This document shows positions 1 to 6,595 of a stretch of DNA of 6,663 nt, piece by piece; position 1 is the stretch's first letter, and the number at the start of each line of letters is the position of its first letter. Source of the DNA: Candidatus Thioglobus sp. (GTDB taxonomy: Bacteria > Pseudomonadota > Gammaproteobacteria > PS1 > Pseudothioglobaceae); NCBI GenBank assembly GCA_015163925.1, contig JAAOIF010000063.1, positions 1-6,663 on the forward strand, given 5' to 3'. The notes under the pieces are model-generated. The model was not told the DNA's origin, searched no databases, and saw nothing but the letters and a program-made list of their open reading frames with translations. A program made the position numbers and the translations under genes.

Positions 1-46
1 ACCACAGCCTGATTTTATACATTCGCGCCAGTGAAACCAACAGTCT

Positions 47-481
47 AATGCGTTGTTTTTAGGGCGCGGCACGATGCATGCGATTGCGATGGAGGGGGCG
101 CTGAAACTCAAGGAAATCAGCTACATCCACGCCGAGGCTTATCCGGCTGGCGAGCTGAAACACGGACCGATTGCCCTGATTGACGAAAACACGCCGGTAA
201 TTGCGGTCGCCCCGAATGATGAATTGCTGGATAAATTGAAATCAAATTTGCAAGAGGTCAAATCCAGAGGCTCGCAAATGATTGTATTTGAGGACGAAAT
301 GGCGCAGGTTTTGCCGATGAAAAATATGACAATCGTGCCGACTACTACTAATTTAGGACGGATTACAGCGCCGATTATTTTCACCATTCCGCTGCAATTA
401 CTCAGCTATCATGTGGCTCTGGTGAAGGGCTGTGACGCTGACCAGCCGCGGAATTTGGCGAAATCAGTTACTGTTGAGTAA
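47..481 (+). CDS. glmS: Glutamine-fructose-6-phosphate aminotransferase (GlmS), C-terminal fragment
   Basis: GlmS makes glucosamine-6-phosphate from fructose-6-phosphate and glutamine, the first step toward UDP-GlcNAc for peptidoglycan, LPS and other glycans. About 144 residues remain of a family length near 609, all from the second SIS (isomerase) domain. Similarity starts at NALFLGRG (from 47) and runs to the canonical end NLAKSVTVE. The three isomerase residues known from the E. coli enzyme are present: Glu488 in KLKEISY, His504 in GELKHGP and Lys603 in the final LAKS. The N-terminal glutaminase domain and first SIS domain are absent. In this frame a TGA stands at 32-34, and bases 1-31 do not continue GlmS convincingly in any frame. 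A TTG at 53 is the first conventional start codon, but this piece is unlikely to be an independent gene. Either the window or contig begins at a bad join, or glmS is broken. Identity is certain; integrity is doubtful. Confidence 0.93.
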   Translation, partial: NALFLGRGTMHAIAMEGALKLKEISYIHAEAYPAGELKHGPIALIDENTPVIAVAPNDELLDKLKSNLQEVKSRGSQMIVFEDEMAQVLPMKNMTIVPTTTNLGRITAPIIFTIPLQLLSYHVALVKGCDADQPRNLAKSVTVE

Positions 482-2338
482 ATCTGCAACCGCGCATTGG
501 GGCTTGAAATTAGTAATAGTTTTCAGCAATAAATCCCTCAGCGCCTGCGGATTATTAGCGTCAATTTGCGTTTTCAACTGCACAAGAATTTGCTCCAAAT
601 CCGCCCAATCAAGCATTTCTTCCTCAGCCCGCAAAATCATCGGATGCTCGGTTTTAAAAGTATTATCGCTAATTAACAATTCCTCAAACAGCTTCTCGCC
701 CGGCCGCAAACCAGTAAATTCAATCTCAATATCGCCGTTGGGATTGGACGAATCCTTAATTTCCAGCCCGCTCAGATGAATCATTTGTTTGGCTAAATCG
801 GCAATCCGCACCGGCTCGCCCATATCCAACACGAAAACATCGCCCTTATTTCCCATCGCTCCGGCTTGAATCACCAATTCCACAGCCTCCGGAATGGTCA
901 TAAAATAACGAGTAATATTTTTATCAGTAACGGTAATTGGCCCGCCGGCGTTGATTTGCTGGGTGAATAATGGAATCACCGAGCCGCTGGAACCAAGCAC
1001 ATTTCCAAATCTCACCATGCTAAATTTTGTTACTTTCTGAGTGGCAGAAAGGGCTTGCAAAACTAATTCAGCACAGCGTTTGCTTGCTCCCATCGTGTTA
1101 GTCGGGCGCACGGCTTTGTCAGTTGAGATTAGCACAAAAGTTTCAACCTTAGCCTCAATCGCCGCAGCAGCGCAGTTTAGAGTGCCAAAAACATTGTTAT
1201 TAACTCCCTCAGTATTATTAAATTCCACCAGCGGCACATGCTTGTAAGCGGCGGCGTGATAGATGGTTTGCACGCAGAAATGGCGGCAGATTTGCAGCAA
1301 ACGAGACTTATTATTAACACTTCCAAGTAGTGCAAAAATTTCGGTTTTGGCGGATAATTCTTGGCTGATATTGTAAAGTGCTAACTCGCTCATCTCATAT
1401 AAAATCAAGGCTTTAGGCTGCAGACTAACAATTTGCCGGCAGAGTTCTGAGCCAATTGAGCCGCCAGCGCCGGTGACCAAAACCACTTGTCCGCTGATAT
1501 TTTGACCCAGCAGCTGAGAGTCGGCAACCACCGTGTCACGCCCCAACAAATCCTCCACGCTGAGTGATTTTATATCGGCAATATTGACTTTGCCTTGTGC
1601 CAATTCCGAGACCCCCGGCAGCGAGCGGACCACCACCGGCAGCGGCGCTAAAAAATCTAAAACCTCTCGCAAACGCCCATGCGACACCGAAGGCATCGCT
1701 AATAATATTTCACTAATTTGCTGTTTTTGGATTAAATTCTCAATTGATTTTGGCGACTGAACCTTGACCCCATTGATAATTTGCTTGTGCAAAGCCGTGC
1801 TGTCATCTATAAAAAACAATGGCTGATATTCGTAAGACTGCTGCAAAGCCACTAACAGCTGCCGTCCAGCCTCACCTGCACCATAAATTGCCACCCGTTT
1901 TTGCTTGGAAAATTTGCCCGCACGCCCCGCCAGAAGCCATGAAGCAGCCATCCGCGAGCCACTAATTGCCACAATCGCCAGCAGCCAATTTATCAAAATC
2001 ACCGAGCGCGGAATGCCGTCCACCGCCGCCATAAAACCAATTATGCCCCAAATTAAACTATACAGAGACACCGCCTGAACCACGCTCCATAAGGCTTTAA
2101 AGCCAATATAACGAATTACCAAATGATACAAACCGAAGCGAATAAAAATCACCACAGCAATTATCGGAGCGCCAAATATAGTCCAAATTAAATCACTTTG
2201 AGGAAAATACCAATAGCCCAAACGCACAGAAAACGCCGCCAGCAATATACTTATCAGCATAAATGAATCAAGCAAAATCATAATTAATTGCTTATTGACT
2301 CTGGAAATATTAAGTAATTTTTGTAGCATAATTTTCAT
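464..2338 (-). CDS. wbpM: WbpM/CapD/PglF-type membrane UDP-N-acetylhexosamine 4,6-dehydratase
   Basis: This 624-residue protein is full length for the large membrane-anchored nucleotide-sugar dehydratases. Residues about 18-135 contain four hydrophobic segments. A first Rossmann-like domain carries GAGEAGRQ (153-160). The C-terminal SDR domain has TGAGGSIG (289-296) for NAD(P), HAAAYKHVP (361-369), STDKAV (405-410), MGASK (416-420), RFGNVLGS (443-450) and GLRPGEKL (543-550). The usual SDR Tyr of YxxxK is Met416, with Lys420 kept, as is known for WbpM-type long dehydratases. Family reaction: UDP-GlcNAc to UDP-4-keto-6-deoxy-GlcNAc at the inner membrane, the entry to QuiNAc, FucNAc or bacillosamine. 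The ATG shares one base with the TAA of the upstream TolC-like gene (TAATG), and no Shine-Dalgarno is visible, so translation probably depends on coupling. An ATG three codons downstream is a weaker alternative. The stop is TGA, 18 bp inside the end of convergent glmS. The exact sugar product is inferred. Confidence 0.95.
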   Translation of the reverse strand: MKIMLQKLLNISRVNKQLIMILLDSFMLISILLAAFSVRLGYWYFPQSDLIWTIFGAPIIAVVIFIRFGLYHLVIRYIGFKALWSVVQAVSLYSLIWGIIGFMAAVDGIPRSVILINWLLAIVAISGSRMAASWLLAGRAGKFSKQKRVAIYGAGEAGRQLLVALQQSYEYQPLFFIDDSTALHKQIINGVKVQSPKSIENLIQKQQISEILLAMPSVSHGRLREVLDFLAPLPVVVRSLPGVSELAQGKVNIADIKSLSVEDLLGRDTVVADSQLLGQNISGQVVLVTGAGGSIGSELCRQIVSLQPKALILYEMSELALYNISQELSAKTEIFALLGSVNNKSRLLQICRHFCVQTIYHAAAYKHVPLVEFNNTEGVNNNVFGTLNCAAAAIEAKVETFVLISTDKAVRPTNTMGASKRCAELVLQALSATQKVTKFSMVRFGNVLGSSGSVIPLFTQQINAGGPITVTDKNITRYFMTIPEAVELVIQAGAMGNKGDVFVLDMGEPVRIADLAKQMIHLSGLEIKDSSNPNGDIEIEFTGLRPGEKLFEELLISDNTFKTEHPMILRAEEEMLDWADLEQILVQLKTQIDANNPQALRDLLLKTITNFKPQCAVADLLNSN

Positions 2339-3771
2339 TAATTAATCGGCAAAACTCTATCTAATTCGTCATTATATTTTAAAATATTTTGCTGATAACC
2401 GATAACAGAATCGGCGTAAGCCAGCTCCGTATTGCGTTTATCCTCATAAATTCCAATCAAATCTTTGATATTAGCTAATTCATCAAAATAGTCATCCGAC
2501 ATTAATTCCACATCATCAGTCAAGCTCTCAATCGCCCCTCCATAGCTTGATAAAGTCTTTTTATCCAGCTCCATCGCCGTGCTTAACGCCTCCACATTTG
2601 AGCGAATATTTCTGAGCTTATTGTTATAATCTATGCCTAATTTTTGCAAATCTAACCTTGCCACTTTGAGGCCTTTTTTATTATTAACATTGCCTCCAAT
2701 CGGCATACTGAAAGTCAATCCGGTGAAATAATTAACGCTATCATTTTTGTATTCTATGGTCAAAGTATTGCCAATATTAATATTTTGCGCCACTCCAATG
2801 TTGAAATCTAATTTGACCAAACTTTGATTTTTAAGGAATTCCAAATCAAGAGTTTTGAGCTTTTTATCAATCAAATATTTACGCAAAATACGAACATTTT
2901 TCGGCAAATATTTACTCAGATTTTGCTTTACAATATCGGGATTTTTATGACGATTTATCTGCGGAATTTGCTGCGTCAAATTAGAATCATTTAGCAAAAC
3001 TGATAGCATTTTTTGCTGGGCTTGCAACAGACTATTATTTTTTAAAATATCTTGTTCAGCCAGTAAAATAGCGGTTTTCAGCGATTTTTTATCTTCCTCT
3101 TTAACAGTTTTTACAGCAGTCAGCTCTTTTACATATTTTTGATAAATATCATTGCGCTGATAATACAAATTCCACAGAAAATATTGCTCCAATCTATCCA
3201 CCAAAAAACTCTCTTGGGCATCATAAAAATCTAATTCTTCACGCTCCAAATCCAAAATATTACGCTTATAAGTTTTGAATGCTTTAGCCGGCTTAGAATC
3301 ATGCTTTAACAGCGGATATTTATAATAAATTAAGTAGCTATTATTAAATTCAGAAAGGCTGTAAGCGTCATTAAATTCGGTTTGTTTGTAACGCTCAATA
3401 TGCTCATCGGGCATTGAGCGACCGGCGCTGATAGCTAAAGTTGACGGATTGGTTAAAAACCTTTTGACCACTGCTAATTTAACCGCTTGGCTATTCCTCA
3501 TATTTTTTTTTACATAAAGCCTGTTAGAATTACTTTCTCGGTCCAAATCGTAATGACTATTACTGATTGCCGCTGCCAAAACTGGATTCCAGCCGGCATA
3601 ACTGTCTCGGCTGGCATCTAATTCTAACTGCTTAATATTGACATAAATCTGGTCTTTTTCAAAATGCGTATCTTGACTCAGCACCGTTTTGATGAATTCT
3701 TGCTCGGTTATTGCCAAAATATTTTGTGAAAATATTAACAATAAAAAACCAAAAAAATTTCTCTTTCTCAT
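2338..3771 (-). CDS. TolC-family outer-membrane channel protein
   Basis: This 477-residue protein begins with a lipid-free signal peptide (positive MRKR, hydrophobic core, likely cut after ILA at residue 20). The remainder has the two-fold plan of TolC: long charged helices alternating with two short beta-rich stretches. The first stretch lies around residues 62-165 (GWNPVLAAA, YKYPLLKHDSK) and the second around 318-368 (LVKLDFNIGVAQ, FTGLTFSMPIGGNVNNKKG). Length matches the family (about 430-500). Family members are trimeric outer-membrane ducts that work with an inner-membrane transporter and a periplasmic adaptor; neither partner is encoded here. The ATG follows AAAGGAAT with about 10 nt spacing, a reasonable ribosome site. 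The gene sits 54 bp after the phosphoglycosyl transferase and its TAA overlaps the dehydratase ATG by one base, so it belongs to the polysaccharide operon. A role in glycan or glycoconjugate export is inference; ordinary efflux is equally possible. Assignment is from fold pattern rather than strong motifs. Confidence 0.78.
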   Translation of the reverse strand: MRKRNFFGFLLLIFSQNILAITEQEFIKTVLSQDTHFEKDQIYVNIKQLELDASRDSYAGWNPVLAAAISNSHYDLDRESNSNRLYVKKNMRNSQAVKLAVVKRFLTNPSTLAISAGRSMPDEHIERYKQTEFNDAYSLSEFNNSYLIYYKYPLLKHDSKPAKAFKTYKRNILDLEREELDFYDAQESFLVDRLEQYFLWNLYYQRNDIYQKYVKELTAVKTVKEEDKKSLKTAILLAEQDILKNNSLLQAQQKMLSVLLNDSNLTQQIPQINRHKNPDIVKQNLSKYLPKNVRILRKYLIDKKLKTLDLEFLKNQSLVKLDFNIGVAQNINIGNTLTIEYKNDSVNYFTGLTFSMPIGGNVNNKKGLKVARLDLQKLGIDYNNKLRNIRSNVEALSTAMELDKKTLSSYGGAIESLTDDVELMSDDYFDELANIKDLIGIYEDKRNTELAYADSVIGYQQNILKYNDELDRVLPIN

Positions 3772-3825
3772 TTTCTACTATTCCTTTAATTCAATTTAAT
3801 TTAACAAGCGATTTATTATTAATAA

Positions 3826-4383
3826 TCAATGCGATACGCCATCTTTTTGCAAAACTTTTAGCAGAGTCAGCCAGAGAATTTTCACATCAAACCAAAACGA
3901 TTTTTGCTGTAAATATTCCACTTCCAAAGCCACTTTATCTGCAATTGACAACTCGTCCCTGCCATTCACCTGTGCCCAGCCGGTAATCCCGGGCAATAAT
4001 TTATCCACGCCTTTTTCAATGCGTAATTTGATTAAATCATCTTGATTAAAAAGCGCTGGTCGTGGCCCTACAAAACTCATTTTTCCAACCAAAACACTCC
4101 AAATTTGCGGCAATTCATCCAAACTTGTGCTACGCAAAAACTTGCCAATTACAGTTAAATATTCATCCGGATTTTTCAATAAATGCGTGGCAAGTTGCGG
4201 AGTTTCAGCCTTCATTGTGCAAAATTTTGGCATCTGAAAATTCCCCAAAACTCCCACCCTCTCCGACCAATACAACACTTTTCCCTTAGCCGTTATTTTT
4301 ACCAAAAACCCAATTACTAAAATCGGTGCTAATAATAAAATCAGCAAAATAACACTCAAAAATAAATCAAACAACCGCTTCAT
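3826..4383 (-). CDS. Bacterial sugar transferase, monotopic phosphoglycosyl transferase (PglC/WcaJ-C-terminal type)
   Basis: This enzyme transfers a sugar-1-phosphate from a UDP-sugar to undecaprenyl phosphate at the inner membrane, starting a repeat unit. With the ATG at 4383 it has 185 residues and begins MKRLFDLFLSVILL, the usual family start. One hydrophobic segment (about 8-30, with a Pro at 20) fits the re-entrant helix of monotopic PGTs. The core shows RSTSLDELPQ with the catalytic Asp-Glu dyad at 89-90, then MSFVGPRPAL (102-111), PGITGWAQVNGR (131-142) and a C-terminal hydrophobic helix. It lacks the extra N-terminal membrane domain of long WcaJ/WbaP proteins, so it is the minimal form. 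A TTG three codons upstream also opens the frame, but neither start has a good Shine-Dalgarno (only TTTGGG), and ATG fits homologues better. It lies 25 bp downstream of the coiled-coil gene. Substrate is probably the QuiNAc/FucNAc-type sugar made by its neighbours (inferred). Confidence 0.95.
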   Translation of the reverse strand: MKRLFDLFLSVILLILLLAPILVIGFLVKITAKGKVLYWSERVGVLGNFQMPKFCTMKAETPQLATHLLKNPDEYLTVIGKFLRSTSLDELPQIWSVLVGKMSFVGPRPALFNQDDLIKLRIEKGVDKLLPGITGWAQVNGRDELSIADKVALEVEYLQQKSFWFDVKILWLTLLKVLQKDGVSH

Positions 4384-4408
4384 TTTGCCCAAATTTTAAA
4401 AAATATGC

Positions 4409-4777
4409 TTAATTTAAGCCAGCAATTTTCAATGCTTTAGAAAGATTTTCATCCTTTTGTGAAGCCTCTTTTAAAGCAAAAATCAGCGCCTGCATTCTGC
4501 CCTGTGTTTTTTCTTTCAAATAAAACGCCAAAAACGGTGAAGCAAATATTAGCATCATCACTATATAAAAAAGTTGCTGCAAAAAGTCTAATCTTTTTTC
4601 AACCTGCTCAAAGCGTTTATCCACTTGCTCAAAACGCCTATCCACTTGCTCAAAACGCTTATTCATATCAAATCTTAATTCACTAATTTCTTGCAAAATC
4701 AAATCCGTATTAGCATTTGTAGCGGCATAATTCGGCGTTGAAAACACCAAAAACATTAATAATATAATTTTTTTCAT
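4409..4777 (-). CDS. Small secreted/membrane-anchored coiled-coil protein of unknown function
   Basis: I do not recognise a named family for this 122-residue protein. It has a likely signal peptide (MKKIILLMFLVFSTPNYA, cut near 18), then a short amphipathic stretch. Four consecutive heptads follow at about residues 40-67 (KRFEQVD, RRFEQVD, KRFEQVE, KRLDFLQ), which should form a coiled coil. A transmembrane helix lies at about 68-87, followed by a charged tail of about 35 residues. The expected topology is a periplasmic coiled coil on a single membrane anchor with a cytoplasmic tail, though the N-terminal hydrophobic segment could instead be a second helix. The heptads are encoded by near-identical 21-bp tandem units. 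It starts 38 bp after the epimerase stop and ends 25 bp before the sugar transferase ATG, so it is probably cotranscribed. Its AAGG is only a few bases from the ATG. A role as scaffold or partner for a membrane complex is speculation. Confidence 0.75.
   Translation of the reverse strand: MKKIILLMFLVFSTPNYAATNANTDLILQEISELRFDMNKRFEQVDRRFEQVDKRFEQVEKRLDFLQQLFYIVMMLIFASPFLAFYLKEKTQGRMQALIFALKEASQKDENLSKALKIAGLN
4605..4667 (-). repeat. Three 21-bp tandem units encoding heptads
   Basis: Units at 4605-4625, 4626-4646 and 4647-4667 share the core TGCTCAAAACGC (plus strand) and each encodes one seven-residue coiled-coil turn (RFEQVD/E plus a basic residue). A more diverged fourth heptad precedes them on the plus strand (about 4584-4604). 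Because the unit is a multiple of three, gain or loss of a copy keeps the frame. Confidence 0.85.
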
Positions 4778-4815
4778 AGCCTTAAATCTTAATTTAATTT
4801 GTGCATTTTACAATA

Positions 4816-5442
4816 TTATCTTATTTTAGTCACTATTTTTGCTAATTGCTTATCTGCGGCGGTTAGCGGCTGCCAGCCGAGCAAATTTTTGGCTTTAGAA
4901 TTATCAATTTGTAATGATGAAAATAGGCGAATTGCATCTGCTTTTTTGCCAAATAATCCTAATATAAAAATCATAAAACCCGCAGGAATTGGCAGTAGTA
5001 ATGGTTTTTTGCCGAAGGCTTTGGCGATTTTTTGTAATAATTCTGTGGTGGATAAATCCTCATCATCAGCCAGCAAAAATACCTCATTTGCCGCTTTTTT
5101 AGCAGTCGTGCAAAGGATGATAAAATCCAGCAAATTATCCATTGCTAACAAACTGCGCTGATTATTTACCGAGTCAAGTGGCAGTGGCAAAGGGTTTTTA
5201 GCACTTGCCCAAGCAATTAATCTGCCAAAATTCCCAGCTGCATTTGCCCCATAAATCAGCGGCGGGCGAATAATTACTACTTCCAAATCCGTTTTTTTGG
5301 CTAATTCTAATAATCCGCACTCGGCCTCAAACTTAGAAATCGCATACGCCTCTTGCGGATTAGGGGCATCAGTCTCTAAAAATGCTTGAGAATTTTGATT
5401 GCCATTCACCCGAATTGAGCTGGCCACGGCTTTGCACGGCAT
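4816..5442 (-). CDS. NAD-dependent nucleotide-sugar epimerase/reductase (WbpV/WbpK-like), N-terminus missing
   Basis: This is an SDR-superfamily protein of the group that reduces or epimerises UDP-4-keto-6-deoxy-HexNAc, giving UDP-QuiNAc or UDP-FucNAc. Recognisable sequence begins at SSIRVNG (residues 8-14 of the open frame). Catalytic YAISK (Tyr33, Lys37), [17 protein letters not shown] (59-75), a substrate-loop [12 protein letters not shown] (93-104) and the family ending with LLGWQPLT (187-194) follow. Family proteins are about 300-320 residues. Here the first ~110, including the GxxGxxG NAD-binding strand, are absent. The only start codon, ATG at 5442, lies inside rpsG sequence in another frame, and an in-frame TAG directly precedes it, so it is not the native start. 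As it stands the protein should not bind NAD and would be inactive. Its place beside the sugar transferase and dehydratase supports the pathway role. See the junction entry for the cause of truncation. Confidence 0.88.
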   Translation of the reverse strand: MPCKAVASSIRVNGNQNSQAFLETDAPNPQEAYAISKFEAECGLLELAKKTDLEVVIIRPPLIYGANAAGNFGRLIAWASAKNPLPLPLDSVNNQRSLLAMDNLLDFIILCTTAKKAANEVFLLADDEDLSTTELLQKIAKAFGKKPLLLPIPAGFMIFILGLFGKKADAIRLFSSLQIDNSKAKNLLGWQPLTAADKQLAKIVTKIR

Positions 5443-5815
5443 CTAACACTTCGCCAGCAAGCCTGAGTTTCATACCTTTTTCGCCACGCTTGCGAGAAGC
5501 CTCAATAATCCAACGCATCGCCAGTGCTATTTTGCGCTCGGAGCGCACTTCCACGGGGATTTGATAAGTTGAACCGCCGACCCGCCGAGACTTAATCTCA
5601 ACCTGCGGACCGATATTGTCAAGTGCCTGTTTGAAAGTATCAATCGGCTCGGCATTCCCTTTAGCCTCAATGGTATCCAGCGCATCATACACAATTTTTT
5701 CAGCCACTGATTTCTTGCCATCCAGCATTAAAATATTGACAAATTTTGCCAATACTAAATCGCCAAATTTCGGGTCTGGTAGGATTGTTCTTTTCGGTGC
5801 GGATCTTCTTCTCAT
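5369..5815 (-). CDS. rpsG: 30S ribosomal protein S7, 3'-truncated with foreign tail
   Basis: S7 nucleates assembly of the 30S head by binding the 3' domain of 16S rRNA and lines the E site. In E. coli it also represses its own operon from the rpsL-rpsG gap. The open frame has 148 residues. Residues 1 to about 131 are typical: [38 protein letters not shown] (23-42), [16 protein letters not shown] (76-91), [18 protein letters not shown] (98-115) and [10 protein letters not shown] (117-126). The expected ending, of the type [23 protein letters not shown], is missing. From about Gln132 the frame reads [16 protein letters not shown], which is epimerase DNA translated in the wrong frame. The family length is about 156, so about 24 residues are lost. 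The ATG follows a purine stretch (AAAGAGAAAA) but no strong Shine-Dalgarno. fusA and tuf, the usual next genes of the str operon, are absent. Identity is certain; the 3' end is not native. Confidence 0.95.
   Translation of the reverse strand: MRRRSAPKRTILPDPKFGDLVLAKFVNILMLDGKKSVAEKIVYDALDTIEAKGNAEPIDTFKQALDNIGPQVEIKSRRVGGSTYQIPVEVRSERKIALAMRWIIEASRKRGEKGMKLRLAGEVLDAVQSRGQLNSGEWQSKFSSIFRD
5419..5442 (-). other. Junction between rpsG and epimerase fragments
   Basis: On the minus strand, S7 similarity ends near SRG/Q (codons 129-132 of rpsG, 5431-5420), and epimerase similarity begins at SSI (agc-tca-att, 5421-5413) in a different reading frame. The two frames overlap over 5369-5442. Both genes are on the same strand, each lacking the part that would face the other. 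No insertion sequence or long repeat is visible at the boundary; short microhomology cannot be excluded without the intact parent sequences. Confidence 0.85.
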
Positions 5816-5904
5816 AATTTTCTCTTTGGTTTATTTTGGTTTATTTTTAATGAATATTGCTGTTTTAGTTTTGAAAATAACGCAGAAGTAAAAACTAAGC
5901 CTGC
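5816..5904 (-). promoter_or_regulatory. rpsL-rpsG intercistronic region, possible S7 autoregulation site
   Basis: These 89 AT-rich bases between the S12 stop and the S7 ATG resemble in length the roughly 96-nt E. coli spacer to which S7 binds to repress translation. I cannot identify the S7-binding fold by eye. A perfect 10-bp tandem duplication (tttggtttat at 5825-5834 and 5835-5844, plus strand) sits just before the rpsG ribosome-binding purines. The regulatory role is inference from synteny only. Confidence 0.3.
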
Positions 5905-6279
5905 TTATTTTTTAGGTTTTTTAACTCCATACTTTGACCGCCCCTGCATTCTGCCATCAACGCCAGTAGTATCCAAAGCCCCACGCACAGTGTGATAACG
6001 CACGCCGGGCAAGTCTTTCACCCGACCGCCGCGAATCAAAATCACCGAATGTTCTTGCAAATTATGCCCCTCGCCGCCGATATAAGTAGTCACCTCAGCG
6101 GCATTCGTCAAGCGCACTCTGGCAACTTTTCGCAGCGCAGAATTCGGTTTTTTCGGAGTAGTAGTATAAACACGAGTGCAAACTCCACGCTTCTGCGGGC
6201 AGCTGTCAAGCGCCGGCACACCGCTTTTCATCACCTTTTTCTTGCGCGGATTCCGCACTAATTGATTAACTGTTGACAT
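5905..6279 (-). CDS. rpsL: 30S ribosomal protein S12
   Basis: S12 sits at the 30S decoding centre and controls tRNA selection accuracy. The 124-residue protein is full length, from [15 protein letters not shown] to [12 protein letters not shown]. Conserved blocks are [20 protein letters not shown] (27-46) and [20 protein letters not shown] (68-87). Lys43 and Lys88 (E. coli numbering with Met), where streptomycin-resistance changes fall, are wild type. Asp89, the methylthiolation site in many bacteria, is present. The frame stays open five codons further, to a TTG at 6294, but the ATG at 6279 is chosen because homologues start there and GGAG at 6289-6292 lies 9 nt before it; the TTG start would place that site inside the gene. 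It is the first gene after a strong promoter and is followed by rpsG, the normal str-operon order. Confidence 0.98.
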   Translation of the reverse strand: MSTVNQLVRNPRKKKVMKSGVPALDSCPQKRGVCTRVYTTTPKKPNSALRKVARVRLTNAAEVTTYIGGEGHNLQEHSVILIRGGRVKDLPGVRYHTVRGALDTTGVDGRMQGRSKYGVKKPKK

Positions 6280-6327
6280 CTGCAAATTCTCCAAACTCTT
6301 AATTTAACAAAAATAAAATAAAAATCG

Positions 6328-6345
6328 CCCTGAAACTTTTCAAGG
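6328..6345 (-). promoter_or_regulatory. Small hairpin in the rpsL leader
   Basis: In the minus-strand RNA, CCUUGAA pairs with UUCAGGG around a 4-nt loop (7 pairs, one of them U-G), about 8-25 nt after the predicted start of transcription. It is followed by GCGA and a U-rich run (about 6304-6325). The form recalls a weak intrinsic terminator or attenuator, but it lies very near the 5' end and may instead protect the mRNA, or be a decayed copy of the palindromic repeats further upstream. Confidence 0.35.
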
Positions 6346-6359
6346 ACAATAAAGCGGAA

Positions 6360-6389
6360 ATTATACTGTGCCAAGCGGAGTTCTGTCAA
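6360..6389 (-). promoter_or_regulatory. rpsLp: Sigma-70 promoter for rpsL-rpsG
   Basis: The minus strand reads TTGACA (6389-6384), an 18-bp spacer, then TATAAT (6365-6360). Both hexamers match consensus exactly. Transcription should start near 6353, giving a leader of about 74 nt before the rpsL ATG. Such a strong match fits the high demand for ribosomal protein mRNA. Confidence 0.85.
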
Positions 6390-6468
6390 TAGGTTTTATG
6401 TTTTTATTTGGGCTGTTTCTGCGCTGTGATTCTGAACCAAAAAACTGTCATTCTGAACTGCTCACCCA

Positions 6469-6497
6469 CTGTCATTCTGAACTTGATTCAGAATCTG
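6469..6497 (+). repeat. Full palindromic element, forward, AT-type stem
   Basis: ctgt-c precedes arm attctgaa (6474-6481), loop cttga (6482-6486) and arm ttcagaat (6487-6494). The arms pair perfectly over 8 bp. Confidence 0.85.
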
Positions 6498-6524
6498 TTT
6501 TTGTAAAAAGCGGACTGCTTGCCA

Positions 6525-6556
6525 GATGAGACCCTGAATCAAGTTCAGGGTGACAG
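6525..6556 (-). repeat. Full palindromic element, inverted, GC-type stem, copy 1
   Basis: Arms accctgaa (6531-6538) and ttcagggt (6544-6551) enclose loop tcaag, followed by gaca. It is preceded by gatgag. It matches the next copy over 32 bases with one difference. Confidence 0.85.
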
Positions 6557-6563
6557 TAAAGGG

Positions 6564-6595
6564 GATGAAACCCTGAATCAAGTTCAGGGTGACAG
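6564..6595 (-). repeat. Full palindromic element, inverted, GC-type stem, copy 2
   Basis: Arms accctgaa (6570-6577) and ttcagggt (6583-6590) enclose loop tcaag, followed by gaca. It starts gatgaa where the previous copy has gatgag, so the two are a recent direct duplication 39 bp apart. Confidence 0.85.

Noticed and set aside
29..37. Recoded TGA (Gly or Trp) that would keep glmS open
   Set aside because: The dehydratase, the sugar transferase and the shortened rpsG frame all end at TGA, the first two at sensible family ends, and bases 1-31 still do not match GlmS well.
432..779. Plus-strand open frames inside the dehydratase, the TolC-like gene, the epimerase and the ribosomal genes
   Set aside because: They lie antisense to well-conserved genes, have no ribosome sites or recognisable domains, and show the composition expected of antisense frames.
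3826..4392. Sugar transferase starting at TTG 4392
   Set aside because: The ATG three codons later gives the family-typical MKRLFDL start; no ribosome site favours the TTG.
4778..4815. Promoter before the coiled-coil gene
   Set aside because: The 38-bp gap is AT-rich and offers only weak hexamers (such as TTGTAA and TAAGAT); chance matches are expected there.
5369..5442. A genuine S7-specific C-terminal extension ([16 protein letters not shown])
   Set aside because: The same DNA in another frame encodes conserved epimerase sequence (SSIRVNG), so this tail is out-of-frame readthrough.
5905..6294. S12 starting five codons earlier at TTG 6294
   Set aside because: That start would overlap the GGAG ribosome site serving the ATG at 6279, and homologues begin at M(S/A)TVNQLVR.
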